Source: Candidatus Aquidulcis sp.
GTDB lineage: Bacteria; Chloroflexota; Anaerolineae; UBA4142
Direction: 5' to 3'
DNA: 63,234 nucleotides
NCBI GenBank assembly: GCA_020723345.1
Contig: DYJA01000031.1
Location: 1-63,234, forward strand
The notes beneath the pieces were generated by a model, which searched no databases, had not been told where the DNA came from, and saw only the letters and a program-made list of their open reading frames with translations. The translations under genes were made by a program, and so were the position numbers. Numbering within the stretch: position 1 is the stretch's first letter; each line of letters begins with the position of its first letter. Below, piece by piece: positions 1-7,271 of the stretch.

Positions 1-60
1 GCAGAGCGAGCCAGCGGCTCGCGCAACAGACCATTTTCAGGAGAGGAGCGCTTTATGCGA

Positions 61-169
61 CGAAGCAATCCCCAAGTTGCTTGGGGATTGCTTCGCGGGT
101 GGATTCGCTTCGCTCACCACATGGTTTACACTGAGCGGAGCCGCGTAGCGTGTGCTCGCAATGACACGC
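61..169. repeat. dispersed intergenic repeat, copy 1
   Basis: Non-coding stretch near the left edge containing the words CGAAGCAATCCCC (61-73) and CTCGCAATGACAC (155-167). The same two words bracket the etfB-etfA spacer at 20723-20735 and 20811-20823, so this is a repeat family. A small GCGAGCC/GGCTCGC hairpin lies at 6-22. A 73-codon open frame crosses the element on the plus strand, but its translation is only the repeat and I do not call it a gene. No other gene is seen in 1-175. Confidence 0.6.
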
Positions 170-175
170 GGAACA

Positions 176-212
176 AAAATCGCCCGCAGGATTTGACCCC
201 GCGGGCGTTTTC
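176..212 (-). terminator. intrinsic terminator of the fixB operon
   Basis: Stem CGCCCGC (181-187) / GCGGGCG (201-207) with a 13-nt loop. On the minus strand it is followed by a T run (positions 180-176) and starts directly after the fixB stop at 213. A TTTT also follows on the plus side, so it may work in both directions. Confidence 0.7.
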
Positions 213-1136
213 CTATTTCTTCAGTTTCTCCGTCAGTCTCGGCACCACCTGGTACAAGTCGCCAACGAGACCATAATCGGCAATCTTGAAAATCGGCGCG
301 CTCTTGTCCTTGTTGATCGCGACGATCAGTTTCGCGCCGAGGACGCCGACGGTGTGCTGAATTTGTCCCGACACGCCGACGGAGATCATCAAGCGCGGTT
401 TGCATTTCTTTCCGCTGATCCCGACGATGCGTTCCTCGCCGAGCCAATGATAATCCGCCGCGAGCGCGCGCGTGCAGCCGATCTCGCCTCTCAATGCTTG
501 CGCGAAAAGTTCGGCGATGGCGAGATCCTCTTGCTTTCCAAATCCTTTTCCGACGACGACGAGATTCTCTGCGCTTTCGATATTCGCGGTCGCTGCGGGC
601 TTGGGTTTGCGTTCGATGATTTTCACGCGCGGGTCGCGCAGTTTCAAATCGACGCGTACCGTTTTGCCCGACGCCGGTTGCGGGGTGGCTTCAAACGTTC
701 TGGGCATCACCGCGATCACTTGCCGCTCGCTTGTGATCGCGTCGCTCGCGATCGTGTTGCCGCCGAGCGCGTAACGCCGCGCCGTGATTTTCCCATCTTG
801 CGTTTCCAAGCCAATCGCGTCGGTCACCGCGCCGCAGCCCAGTTTCTGCGCGAGCCGCCCCGCCAACTCCTTGCCGCGCTTGGTTGAGCCGATGAGCACG
901 ACGGTCGCCTGGCTCGCTTGTACGATTTGCGCGAGCGCGTCCGCGTAAACATCCGCGTGAAAATCGCGCAGTCGCGCGTCCTCGCCGATGTACACCTGCT
1001 GCGCGCCGTACGCGAAATAATCGTCCGCGTTGGCTTTGCCTAGCAGCGCCGCCGCAGGCGATCCCAGATCGCGCGCCTTGCTCAACAACTCAAACGCAAC
1101 TTGATCTTGCTCCGAGAAGACCAAAAGGTCTGCCAT
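213..1136 (-). CDS. fixB: electron-transfer flavoprotein alpha subunit (FixB/EtfA)
   Basis: 307-residue ETF alpha subunit, the FAD-binding partner of FixA. It has an N-terminal Rossmann-like ETF domain and the C-terminal FAD domain recognised by the GKGFGKQED stretch (about residues 196-204) and the closing motif GVSGQIQHTVG followed by AINKDKSAPIF. Length is normal. ATG at 1136 is preceded by GGGGTG. It is the last gene of the minus-strand set acyl-CoA dehydrogenase, fixC, fixX, fixA, fixB and sits against a terminator. Linkage to fixC and fixX suggests the FixABCX type, which in other bacteria couples NADH oxidation to quinone and ferredoxin reduction. The bifurcating role is inferred from context. 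Confidence 0.88.
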   Translation of the reverse strand: MADLLVFSEQDQVAFELLSKARDLGSPAAALLGKANADDYFAYGAQQVYIGEDARLRDFHADVYADALAQIVQASQATVVLIGSTKRGKELAGRLAQKLGCGAVTDAIGLETQDGKITARRYALGGNTIASDAITSERQVIAVMPRTFEATPQPASGKTVRVDLKLRDPRVKIIERKPKPAATANIESAENLVVVGKGFGKQEDLAIAELFAQALRGEIGCTRALAADYHWLGEERIVGISGKKCKPRLMISVGVSGQIQHTVGVLGAKLIVAINKDKSAPIFKIADYGLVGDLYQVVPRLTEKLKK

Positions 1137-1153
1137 CTTTCACCCCATTTTCG

Positions 1154-1185
1154 ATTTTCGATTGAGCGAACTGCCAATCGAAAAT
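1154..1185. repeat. spacer hairpin of iterated word CGATTTTCGATT
   Basis: Arms ATTTTCGATT (1154-1163) and AATCGAAAAT (1176-1185) form a perfect 10-bp stem in the fixA-fixB gap. The right side continues with the word AAATCAT repeated. One member of the spacer-hairpin family seen throughout the window. Confidence 0.6.
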
Positions 1186-1207
1186 CATAAATCATAAATC
1201 GAAAATT

Positions 1208-1990
1208 CTACACCGCGCCTTCTTTTTGCAGCGCCTTCACCAACTCGTCCGCCGCTTTGTCAACGTCGCCTTCAAAGAGAATCTGTTTGCGTTCTTGTTC
1301 GGGCGCAAGATTGCTCAACGTTTTGACGGCGGCAACGCTCGCCCCGACTTGTTCCTTCGCCAAACTCAGGTCGGAGGGCGACCAGATCGCGATCGGTTTC
1401 TTCGACGCGCGGAGAATCGCGGTGAGCGGTGGCAGCCGCGGCGTGTTGAGTTCGCTCGTCGCGGAGACGACGACAGGCAAATCGGCTTCCACAATTTCAA
1501 GTACGTCTTCCAGATCGCGCGTCGCGTGAATTCGGTTATTGGTCATCTGCAATTCGCGGACGTACGTGATCTGCGGCAGATCAAGCAACTCGGCGACGCG
1601 CGCGATGATCTGCCCCGAATAATTGTCCGCCGAACCTTCGCCCATCAAGATCAGATCGAACTTGCCGATTTTGCGAATCGCCGCGGCGAGCGCGTTGGCA
1701 GTCCCAACCGCGCCGCCGCCCGCGAACGCGGGCTCGGTGAGCAGCACGGCTTCGTCTGCGCCCATCGCCAGCGCTTCGAGGATGTTCTCTTTCAGTTTCG
1801 GCGTGCCGAGCGCGAGCGCAATCACTTTGCCGCCGTGTTTCTCTTTCAAACGCACCGCTGCTTCGAGCGCGTTCTTCTCGAACGCGCCAAACACGAACGG
1901 CGCGCCCTCCAGCACCGGCTCGCGCGTCTCGCGCTTGATGCGGATTTGTTGCAGGTCGGGAACTTGTTTGAGGCAAACGATAATATCCAT
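1208..1990 (-). CDS. fixA: electron-transfer flavoprotein beta subunit (FixA/EtfB)
   Basis: 260-residue ETF beta subunit that forms the soluble flavoprotein dimer with the neighbouring FixB. The N terminus MDIIVCLKQVPD is the classic EtfB start, and the nucleotide-binding segment ALAMGADEAVLL lies near residues 93-104. The GSADNYSGQ stretch near residue 118 corresponds to the EtfB signature region. ATG at 1990 has GGAG five bases upstream. Separated from fixB by 71 nt that hold only a repeat hairpin. It differs clearly from the second EtfB at 19906-20700, so the organism has two ETF systems, probably serving different dehydrogenases. Confidence 0.88.
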   Translation of the reverse strand: MDIIVCLKQVPDLQQIRIKRETREPVLEGAPFVFGAFEKNALEAAVRLKEKHGGKVIALALGTPKLKENILEALAMGADEAVLLTEPAFAGGGAVGTANALAAAIRKIGKFDLILMGEGSADNYSGQIIARVAELLDLPQITYVRELQMTNNRIHATRDLEDVLEIVEADLPVVVSATSELNTPRLPPLTAILRASKKPIAIWSPSDLSLAKEQVGASVAAVKTLSNLAPEQERKQILFEGDVDKAADELVKALQKEGAV

Positions 1991-1999
1991 ATTGCTCCA

Positions 2000-2080
2000 T
2001 TTAAGATTTATGATTTCAGATTTATGATTTGAAAACTACAGGCGAGAGAAATCTTAAATCATAAATCCTAAATCATAAAT
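2000..2080. repeat. spacer hairpin of iterated word GATTTATGATTT
   Basis: The word GATTTATGATTT is iterated on the left (about 2004-2030), and its complement AAATCATAAAT is iterated on the right (about 2055-2080), giving a long imperfect hairpin between fixX and fixA. Confidence 0.55.
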
Positions 2081-2084
2081 GGGA

Positions 2085-2366
2085 TTATCCAAACCGATAC
2101 TGCACTCCCTGCCCTGCCTTCGGATACCGCCACGTCAGCGCGTCGCTGCGACAGGCGATGACGCACGTGCCGCACTCCAGACAGCCGTCGTGTTCGATGT
2201 GGATCAGCCCGTCCGCTTCCAGGGTGTAGACGCGCGCGGGGCAGACCCAGGCGCAGAACTTGAGTTGGCATTGCGTCTTGCAAACGTCGTGGTTGATAAC
2301 GATATGACTTTCGGGATCAACTTTGTACGCGTTGACGCCAAGTTTGGATTTGACGTTGGCACTCAT
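2085..2366 (-). CDS. fixX: ferredoxin-like protein FixX
   Basis: 93-residue ferredoxin-like protein that usually accepts electrons from or serves FixC in FixABCX complexes. It carries CKTQCQLKFCAWVCP around residues 29-43 and CLECGTCVIAC around residues 68-78, the FixX pattern with one complete 4Fe-4S site. Length matches the family (about 95). The ATG lies one base after the fixC stop, so the two are almost certainly co-translated. With fixC, fixA and fixB it completes a FixABCX set. Confidence 0.88.
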   Translation of the reverse strand: MSANVKSKLGVNAYKVDPESHIVINHDVCKTQCQLKFCAWVCPARVYTLEADGLIHIEHDGCLECGTCVIACRSDALTWRYPKAGQGVQYRFG

Positions 2367-2367
2367 T

Positions 2368-3711
2368 CTACACCCTCAACATCCCCACCACATCCCGCAC
2401 CGCGTCCAAATTTCCAAAACCCTTCACCGCTTCTCGCAGGACAGTCGCAGACAATTTGTCCTTCGGCTCGCGGCCAATCCAAAACATCTTTTCCAGAATG
2501 TTCACGATCGCTTCCGGGTACTTTGTGTACATCCGCGCGTTGTCCAGCACGTTGGGCATCGCGGCAAATGTCTGCAAATCTTTCAGCACGAAACAGTCGC
2601 GCAGCGATTGCGTGTACGCGGCGAGCGATGCCGCCGGGAGGGGCGAGTCCTGCGACTGCGCGCCCTCCTTCGACTCCACTGCGTTCCGCTCAGGATGCGA
2701 GAGCGCGTCTTTGATCGCGCGCGCGGCGAGCGCGCCGGACGCGAGCGCGAAATCCATGCCGCGCACGGTGATGCCCATGTTCAACCCCAGTCCCGCCGCG
2801 TCGCCCGCGAGCAAGATGCCGTCGCCGACGAGTTGCGGCAGCGCGCGGATGCCGCCTTCGGGAATCACGTGCGCGGAGTACTCGACCAGGTTGCCGCCAT
2901 CAATCAGCGGCGCGATTTCCGCGCGCGCTTTGAGCGTCTCCATCAATTCGGGCGTCTCGATGTGTGGCTCGTGATGCGCGAGCGCTTCAATGCTGACGAC
3001 CATGCCAAGCGAAATGCTCTCGCGGTTCGTGTACAGAAAACCGCCGCCCAACATTCCCGCGGTGATCGCGCCAAAGAACAATTGCGCCGCGCCTTCGCCT
3101 GCGCCAACGCCAAAGCGATCCTCGATGGTCCTCGCGGGCAATTCGATGATCTCTTTGACGCCGACCGCGTAATCGCGCGGCGCGCGCGCGGCGCGCATTT
3201 TCGCTTTTTCCGCGAGGAACGACAACGCGCCGTCCGCGACGACGACGCAGTCGCACAGCAATTCGGAATCCGTCGCCTTGACGCCGACGACGCGTCCGCC
3301 GTCGTAGATTAAATCGTCCACTTTGTTCTTGGAAATGATGAGCGCGCCTTTCGCGCTTGCCTGATCGGCAAGCCACTGATCGAATTTGGCGCGCAGAACC
3401 GTGAAACTATGACGCGGCTCGTCGCGGAATTTGTCGCTGGAAAATTCCAACGACGCGGACGCGCGGTCGGCGAGGACGGTGAGTTTTTCTTTCACGACCG
3501 CGCGTTCGAACGGCGCATCGTTCCAGAAGTCAGAAGGGAAAAATGGGCGAACGGGGTGGAGGTAGAGGCGTCCGCCCGTTACATTTTTGCTGCCGGGGAA
3601 ATCGCCGCGCTCGACGACGATCGTTTCGATTCCCGCGTCGGCAAGATGATACGCCGCCGCGAGTCCCGCCAACCCCGCGCCGATGACGACGACGTCAACT
3701 TTATCAGACAT
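2368..3711 (-). CDS. fixC: FAD-dependent ETF:quinone oxidoreductase FixC
   Basis: 447-residue flavoprotein of the FixC/geranylgeranyl-reductase family. It has the N-terminal FAD-binding GxGxxG motif (VVIGAGLAGLAAAYHL), the GDAAGLGLN motif near residue 306 and a C-terminal region rich in hydrophobic and basic residues. FixC passes electrons from the FixAB ETF to quinone. The ATG at 3711 has no clear Shine-Dalgarno sequence because the spacer hairpin 3726-3779 ends just before it. Around residues 338-358 the protein carries SHPERNAVESKEGAQSQ, a low-conservation insert encoded by a dispersed DNA repeat (about 2640-2700), sharing TCCGCTCAGGATGC with 20795-20808. The insert keeps the frame. Confidence 0.85.
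   Translation of the reverse strand: MSDKVDVVVIGAGLAGLAAAYHLADAGIETIVVERGDFPGSKNVTGGRLYLHPVRPFFPSDFWNDAPFERAVVKEKLTVLADRASASLEFSSDKFRDEPRHSFTVLRAKFDQWLADQASAKGALIISKNKVDDLIYDGGRVVGVKATDSELLCDCVVVADGALSFLAEKAKMRAARAPRDYAVGVKEIIELPARTIEDRFGVGAGEGAAQLFFGAITAGMLGGGFLYTNRESISLGMVVSIEALAHHEPHIETPELMETLKARAEIAPLIDGGNLVEYSAHVIPEGGIRALPQLVGDGILLAGDAAGLGLNMGITVRGMDFALASGALAARAIKDALSHPERNAVESKEGAQSQDSPLPAASLAAYTQSLRDCFVLKDLQTFAAMPNVLDNARMYTKYPEAIVNILEKMFWIGREPKDKLSATVLREAVKGFGNLDAVRDVVGMLRV
2640..2700. repeat. dispersed repeat fragment inside fixC
   Basis: TCCGCTCAGGATGC at 2685-2698 matches exactly 20795-20808 in the intergenic repeat before etfA. The fragment adds about 20 in-frame residues to FixC. 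Repeat family members normally lie between genes. Confidence 0.5.
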
Positions 3712-3725
3712 AGTCGCTAGTCGCT

Positions 3726-3779
3726 AGTCGCCAGTCTACAGTCGTCAGTATTTTGACTGACGACTGTAGACTGGCGACT
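3726..3779. repeat. perfect 24-bp spacer hairpin
   Basis: Arms 3726-3749 and 3756-3779 are exact reverse complements (24 bp) with the 6-nt loop ATTTTG. The arms are made of the iterated word CAGTC with variations. It fills the gap between the acyl-CoA dehydrogenase and fixC. It lacks a T tract and is not a standard terminator. Confidence 0.85.
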
Positions 3780-3788
3780 GTCTACTGA

Positions 3789-5003
3789 TTACTTGTACGG
3801 AATCGCCACGTCGCCAATAAACTCGCGCGCGATGATGATTCGCATGATGTTCGCGCCGCCTTCCGCGCCGACGACGTAACTCATCACACCGCGCATCAGC
3901 ATTTCGAGCGGCGTCTCTTTGCTGTAGCCGAGCCCGCCGTGGTGCATCATCGCGTGCTTGGCAATGTCGAGGCAGAGCAGCGGCGCAGTCAGTTTGCAGA
4001 CCGCGACGGCAGCGTTGATGTCTTTGCGCGTGAAGGAACTCTGGTCTTGATACCATTGGTCGATCATCCACGCGCTCTTGGTCAGCTGATTCTTGAGCAT
4101 CTCCAACTTCGCCCAATCGTCCGCGATTTCAAACGAGATGCCTTCGAACTTGGCGAGCGGCGTGCCAAAGAGATTGCGATTCTTGGTGTACTCGGCGGTG
4201 ATTTCGAGCGCGCGTTCCGCGCCGCCCGCGCACGCCGCGCAGACGAGGATACGCGCCGCGTTGAACCCTTCCATCAATAGGTAGAATCCCTTGTTCTCTT
4301 CACCAAGGACATAGTCTGTTGGAATCTCGACGTTTTTGTACGCGATGCCGCCGGTCGAAAGCCCCATCCGTCCCATATCGTCGAACAAAGTCGTCGTGAC
4401 GCCCGGCGCGTTGAGCGGAACGTACGCGAATGTTTCACCGCGGTGACCCAGTTCGGGTTGGGTCTTGAACAACGTGAGATGTCCACCGCCGCGCTTTTTC
4501 GCTTCGGTCACGCCGCTGATGAAAATCTTTTCGCCGTTGATGACGTACTTGCCGTCTTTTTTCGTCGCGGTCGTTTTGATATTGGCGAGATCGGAGCCGC
4601 CGCTCGGTTCGGTCGTGCAGATGCCGAGGAACCATTCGCCTTTCGCGACGCGCGGCAGGACTTGACGTTTCGTTTCTTCATTCCCGTGGCGCGCCAAAAG
4701 ATAACTCCAACCGAGACAGAGCAGGGTGTAAACCGGGAGCGACATCGAAAGTTCGGCGCGGGCGATTTCATGCACGGTGATCATGGCATATACCATCTCC
4801 TCGCCGGGGTTAGCGGTTCCGCCATACTCTTCCGGGATGGTCACGCCGAACAGTCCCAGGTCAACCATCCCTTGAATGATTTCTTCGGGAATGCCCTGCG
4901 CTTTTTGGTCGATCTCTCGCGCGCGCGGGGCGATGTTCTTCTCGGCGAATTCACGGACGGTGCGCTTGAAAAGTTCTTGCTGCGGGGTCAAACGGAAATC
5001 CAT
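3789..5003 (-). CDS. acyl-CoA dehydrogenase
   Basis: 404-residue flavin-dependent acyl-CoA dehydrogenase with the usual three-domain layout. The substrate/FAD motif ICTTEPSGGSDL lies near residue 128, and the C-terminal GAEGGANIMR carries the Glu aligned with the catalytic base of YEGT-type enzymes. I place the start at 5003 (MDFRLTPQQ) because GGAGGAG lies seven to ten bases upstream; an in-frame ATG 27 codons earlier overlaps the promoter. It leads the FixABCX operon, so FixAB ETF is its likely electron acceptor. Substrate is unknown: glutaryl-CoA, pimeloyl-CoA or a cyclic acyl-CoA would fit the benzoyl-CoA context. Pairing with the ETF is inferred from position. Confidence 0.9.
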   Translation of the reverse strand: MDFRLTPQQELFKRTVREFAEKNIAPRAREIDQKAQGIPEEIIQGMVDLGLFGVTIPEEYGGTANPGEEMVYAMITVHEIARAELSMSLPVYTLLCLGWSYLLARHGNEETKRQVLPRVAKGEWFLGICTTEPSGGSDLANIKTTATKKDGKYVINGEKIFISGVTEAKKRGGGHLTLFKTQPELGHRGETFAYVPLNAPGVTTTLFDDMGRMGLSTGGIAYKNVEIPTDYVLGEENKGFYLLMEGFNAARILVCAACAGGAERALEITAEYTKNRNLFGTPLAKFEGISFEIADDWAKLEMLKNQLTKSAWMIDQWYQDQSSFTRKDINAAVAVCKLTAPLLCLDIAKHAMMHHGGLGYSKETPLEMLMRGVMSYVVGAEGGANIMRIIIAREFIGDVAIPYK

Positions 5004-5055
5004 AATCACTCTCCTCCTTTGGATGATTCGGGGCGTTCCACTACGAACTGATTTC

Positions 5056-5084
5056 ATTATACTAGCGCGCCGCGCTGATGTCAA
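5056..5084 (-). promoter_or_regulatory. sigma-70 promoter for the acyl-CoA dehydrogenase/fix operon
   Basis: On the minus strand TTGACA (5084-5079), 17-bp spacer, TATAAT (5061-5056). Both hexamers are consensus. Transcription would start near 5048, about 45 nt before the ATG at 5003. Confidence 0.8.
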
Positions 5085-5112
5085 AATCGCCGAAAAATGC
5101 CGCAGCGAGGGC

Positions 5113-5141
5113 TTGACAGATCGTAAGTAATATGTTAGAAT
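5113..5141 (+). promoter_or_regulatory. sigma-70 promoter for the paaX-bam operon
   Basis: TTGACA (5113-5118), 17-bp spacer, TAGAAT (5136-5141). It is back to back with the minus-strand promoter at 5056-5084, so a regulator bound here could control both operons. Leader to the preferred paaX start is about 125 nt. Confidence 0.8.
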
Positions 5142-5148
5142 TATTACG

Positions 5149-5165
5149 GTCGTTAGAGAAACGAC
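5149..5165. promoter_or_regulatory. candidate operator at the paaX-bam transcription start
   Basis: Inverted repeat GTCGTT (5149-5154) / AACGAC (5160-5165) with spacer AGAGA, lying 7 bp downstream of the -10 box. Its position would allow repression. The PaaX-family protein encoded next is the obvious candidate binder, possibly released by an aryl-CoA; this is inference. Confidence 0.5.
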
Positions 5166-5275
5166 ATATCTTCAACCCCTCTTTTTGTCTAGCAGCCGAC
5201 GCCCACTGTTCGGTTGCGATCAATGTCGATCATCAACCGCGATTCAAAAATCGGTTCTGGCTGACGGGTGGCTGC

Positions 5276-6112
5276 ATGACTGGTTTGCGACCTCAATCCA
5301 TGATCTTCACCCTGTATGGCGATTACATCCGCCACGTGGGGGGAAGGATCCACATCGCCGGTTTGGTTCAGTTGATGAACCAGTTCGGCGTGTCTCAACA
5401 AGCCGTGCGTTCGGCGATTTCGCGAATGAAGCGCAATGGCATGTTGCGCGTCGAGCGCCGCGGCGCGCGCAGTTACTACTCCATCACACCCCAAAGCGCC
5501 AAAATCCTCGAAGCCGGGGCGCGCCGGATTTTTCAATTCCCCGCGCATACCAAGCCGTGGGACGGCAGTTGGCATCTCGTCACCTATTCCGTACCCGAAG
5601 ACGAACGCGAAGCGCGCGATCGTCTGCGGCGCGAACTCGAATGGATGGGCTTTGGCATGTTGACGAGCGCGTTGTGGATTTCGCCGCACGATCATCGTGC
5701 GGAGATTGAATCGTTGGCGGACTCGCTGGGTTTGTGCGCGCGCGTCGAAATGTTTACGGCGCGGCACGAAGGTTTTTCCACGCCGCAAGCGATTGTCGCG
5801 CGCTGTTGGGACTTGCCCGCCATCAACGCGCGCTATGCCGCGTTCATTCGGAAATACAAGCCGATGCTCGACGAACATCAACGGCGCCTCGCCCGCGACA
5901 AAGATTTCGAACCCAGCCAGTACTTTGTCCGCCGATTCCTGCTGATCCACGAATTTCGTCGCTTTCCGTACCATGACCCCGAATTACCAGCCGAGTTATT
6001 GCCCGCGGATTGGCGCGGGATCGAAGCGACGAATATTTTTCGACAATACCACGATTTGCTCGCGCAGCCAGCCAATGCGTACTTCAGACAAGTCCACAAA
6101 AACGGCAAGTAG
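5276..6112 (+). CDS. paaX: PaaX-family transcriptional regulator
   Basis: 278 residues from ATG 5276 (the frame is open further upstream to 5132, but PaaX homology begins at SMIFTLYGDYIRHVGG). PaaX proteins repress phenylacetate catabolism and are released by phenylacetyl-CoA. The N-terminal winged helix contains VSQQAVRSAISRMKRNGML, followed by RRGARSYYSIT, both typical of the family. The central domain has DGSWHLVTYSVPE and the C-terminal domain RRFLLIHEFRRFPYHDPELP. It is the first gene of the run leading into bamA 20 nt later, so it probably regulates benzoyl-CoA degradation rather than the aerobic paa pathway. The ligand is unknown. Confidence 0.85.
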   Translation: MTGLRPQSMIFTLYGDYIRHVGGRIHIAGLVQLMNQFGVSQQAVRSAISRMKRNGMLRVERRGARSYYSITPQSAKILEAGARRIFQFPAHTKPWDGSWHLVTYSVPEDEREARDRLRRELEWMGFGMLTSALWISPHDHRAEIESLADSLGLCARVEMFTARHEGFSTPQAIVARCWDLPAINARYAAFIRKYKPMLDEHQRRLARDKDFEPSQYFVRRFLLIHEFRRFPYHDPELPAELLPADWRGIEATNIFRQYHDLLAQPANAYFRQVHKNGK

Positions 6113-6132
6113 CCGACAAGGAGGATCGAGCG

Positions 6133-7260
6133 ATGGCACTCACTTGGTTACCCAGCGAACACGAATTGAAAGACCATGATCTGTGGGGCAACGAATTTTT
6201 CGGAACTGACGCGCCATCGGTGATGTACGAAAAGCGCGCGATCGTCAACCCCCAAGGTCAACCCGTCGAAGGGTTATGCTCGGCGTGGATCGTCTTGAAC
6301 AACCCCACGCAGTACAACTCGTACACGACCAAGATGGTCAAAGCCACAACCGCGGGCTTGTGCAAAGCCAGCATGGATCGCAGCGTGGTCGCCGTGATCA
6401 TCACCGGCGTGGGCGATCGCGCCTTCTGCACCGGCGGCAATACCAAAGAGTACGCCGAGTACTATTCCAAGCGCCCCACCGAATACGGGCTGTACATGGA
6501 TCTGTTCAACGGCATGATCGACGCGATCCTCGATTGCAAAAAACCGGTGATTTGCCGGGTCAACGGGATGCGCGTCGCGGGCGGTCAAGAAGTTGGGATG
6601 GCGTGCGACCTGAGCGTCGCGTCCGATCTCGCGGTATTCGGGCAAGCGGGACCCCGGCACGGCTCCGCGCCGGTCGGCGGCGCAACCGATTTTCTGCCGT
6701 GGATGCTAGGCGTCGAAGACGCGATGTGGAGTTGCGTGTCGTGCGAACTCTGGAGCGCGTACAAAATGAAAACCAAGGGCCTGATCAGTAAAGTCAGCCC
6801 GGTCATCCGGCAGGACGGCAGGTGGACGCGCAACCCGTCTGTCATCACCGACGAGTATGTGCGCGACGGCGAGATCGTGTACGGCGAATTCAAGACCGGC
6901 GCGGAAGCGAACCAGGCGCGCGAGTTTCTCAAAACTGCCCAGATTGATTTCGGAATGCTCGATCAGGCGGTCAATGACATCCTCTGGACGTTTACGAATC
7001 TCTTTCCCCATTGCTTGCAGGTTTCGATTGAAGGGATCCGCCAGAAGAAAAAATTTTTCTGGGATCTGAGCAAGAGCGCGAACCGGCACTGGCTCGCGGC
7101 GAACATGAGCGCCGAAGCGTTCGCCGGGTTTAACGCGTTCAACACGCGCAAGATCACCGGCAAGGACACGATTGACTTTATCAAGTATCGCCAGTTGCTG
7201 GCAGCGGGTCACGCGGTAGACGACGAGTTGTTCGAGCAAGTGCTGGCAAAGCCCAAATGA
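6133..7260 (+). CDS. bamA: 6-oxocyclohex-1-ene-1-carbonyl-CoA hydrolase (ring opening)
   Basis: 375-residue crotonase-superfamily enzyme that hydrates and hydrolytically opens the alicyclic ring to 3-hydroxypimelyl-CoA. BamA signatures are plain: the N terminus HELKDHDLWGNEFFGTDAPS, then CTGGNTKEYAEYYS near residue 100, RVNGMRVAGGQEVGMACD near residue 145, and QAGPRHGSAPVGGATDF near residue 175. Length matches the family (about 375-380). ATG at 6133 is preceded by AAGGAGG; a longer frame from 6010 overlaps paaX and is rejected. BamA is the accepted marker for anaerobic benzoyl-CoA degradation in both class I and class II organisms. Confidence 0.95.
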   Translation: MALTWLPSEHELKDHDLWGNEFFGTDAPSVMYEKRAIVNPQGQPVEGLCSAWIVLNNPTQYNSYTTKMVKATTAGLCKASMDRSVVAVIITGVGDRAFCTGGNTKEYAEYYSKRPTEYGLYMDLFNGMIDAILDCKKPVICRVNGMRVAGGQEVGMACDLSVASDLAVFGQAGPRHGSAPVGGATDFLPWMLGVEDAMWSCVSCELWSAYKMKTKGLISKVSPVIRQDGRWTRNPSVITDEYVRDGEIVYGEFKTGAEANQAREFLKTAQIDFGMLDQAVNDILWTFTNLFPHCLQVSIEGIRQKKKFFWDLSKSANRHWLAANMSAEAFAGFNAFNTRKITGKDTIDFIKYRQLLAAGHAVDDELFEQVLAKPK

Positions 7261-7271
7261 GCGGAGGCATC

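Noticed and set aside
55-276. 73-codon plus-strand ORF at the left edge
   Set aside because: It is the translation of the dispersed repeat plus the terminator and the antisense end of fixB.
37-447. Long antisense open frames throughout, e.g. 37-447 (minus) and many over 100 codons opposite known genes
   Set aside because: They lie opposite clearly recognisable genes, have Arg/Ala/Gly-rich or Arg/His-rich translations typical of GC-rich shadow frames, and lack ribosome sites.
3726-3779. 24-bp hairpin as an intrinsic terminator
   Set aside because: No T tract on either strand, and it lies inside what looks like one operon; many similar hairpins occur in operon gaps.
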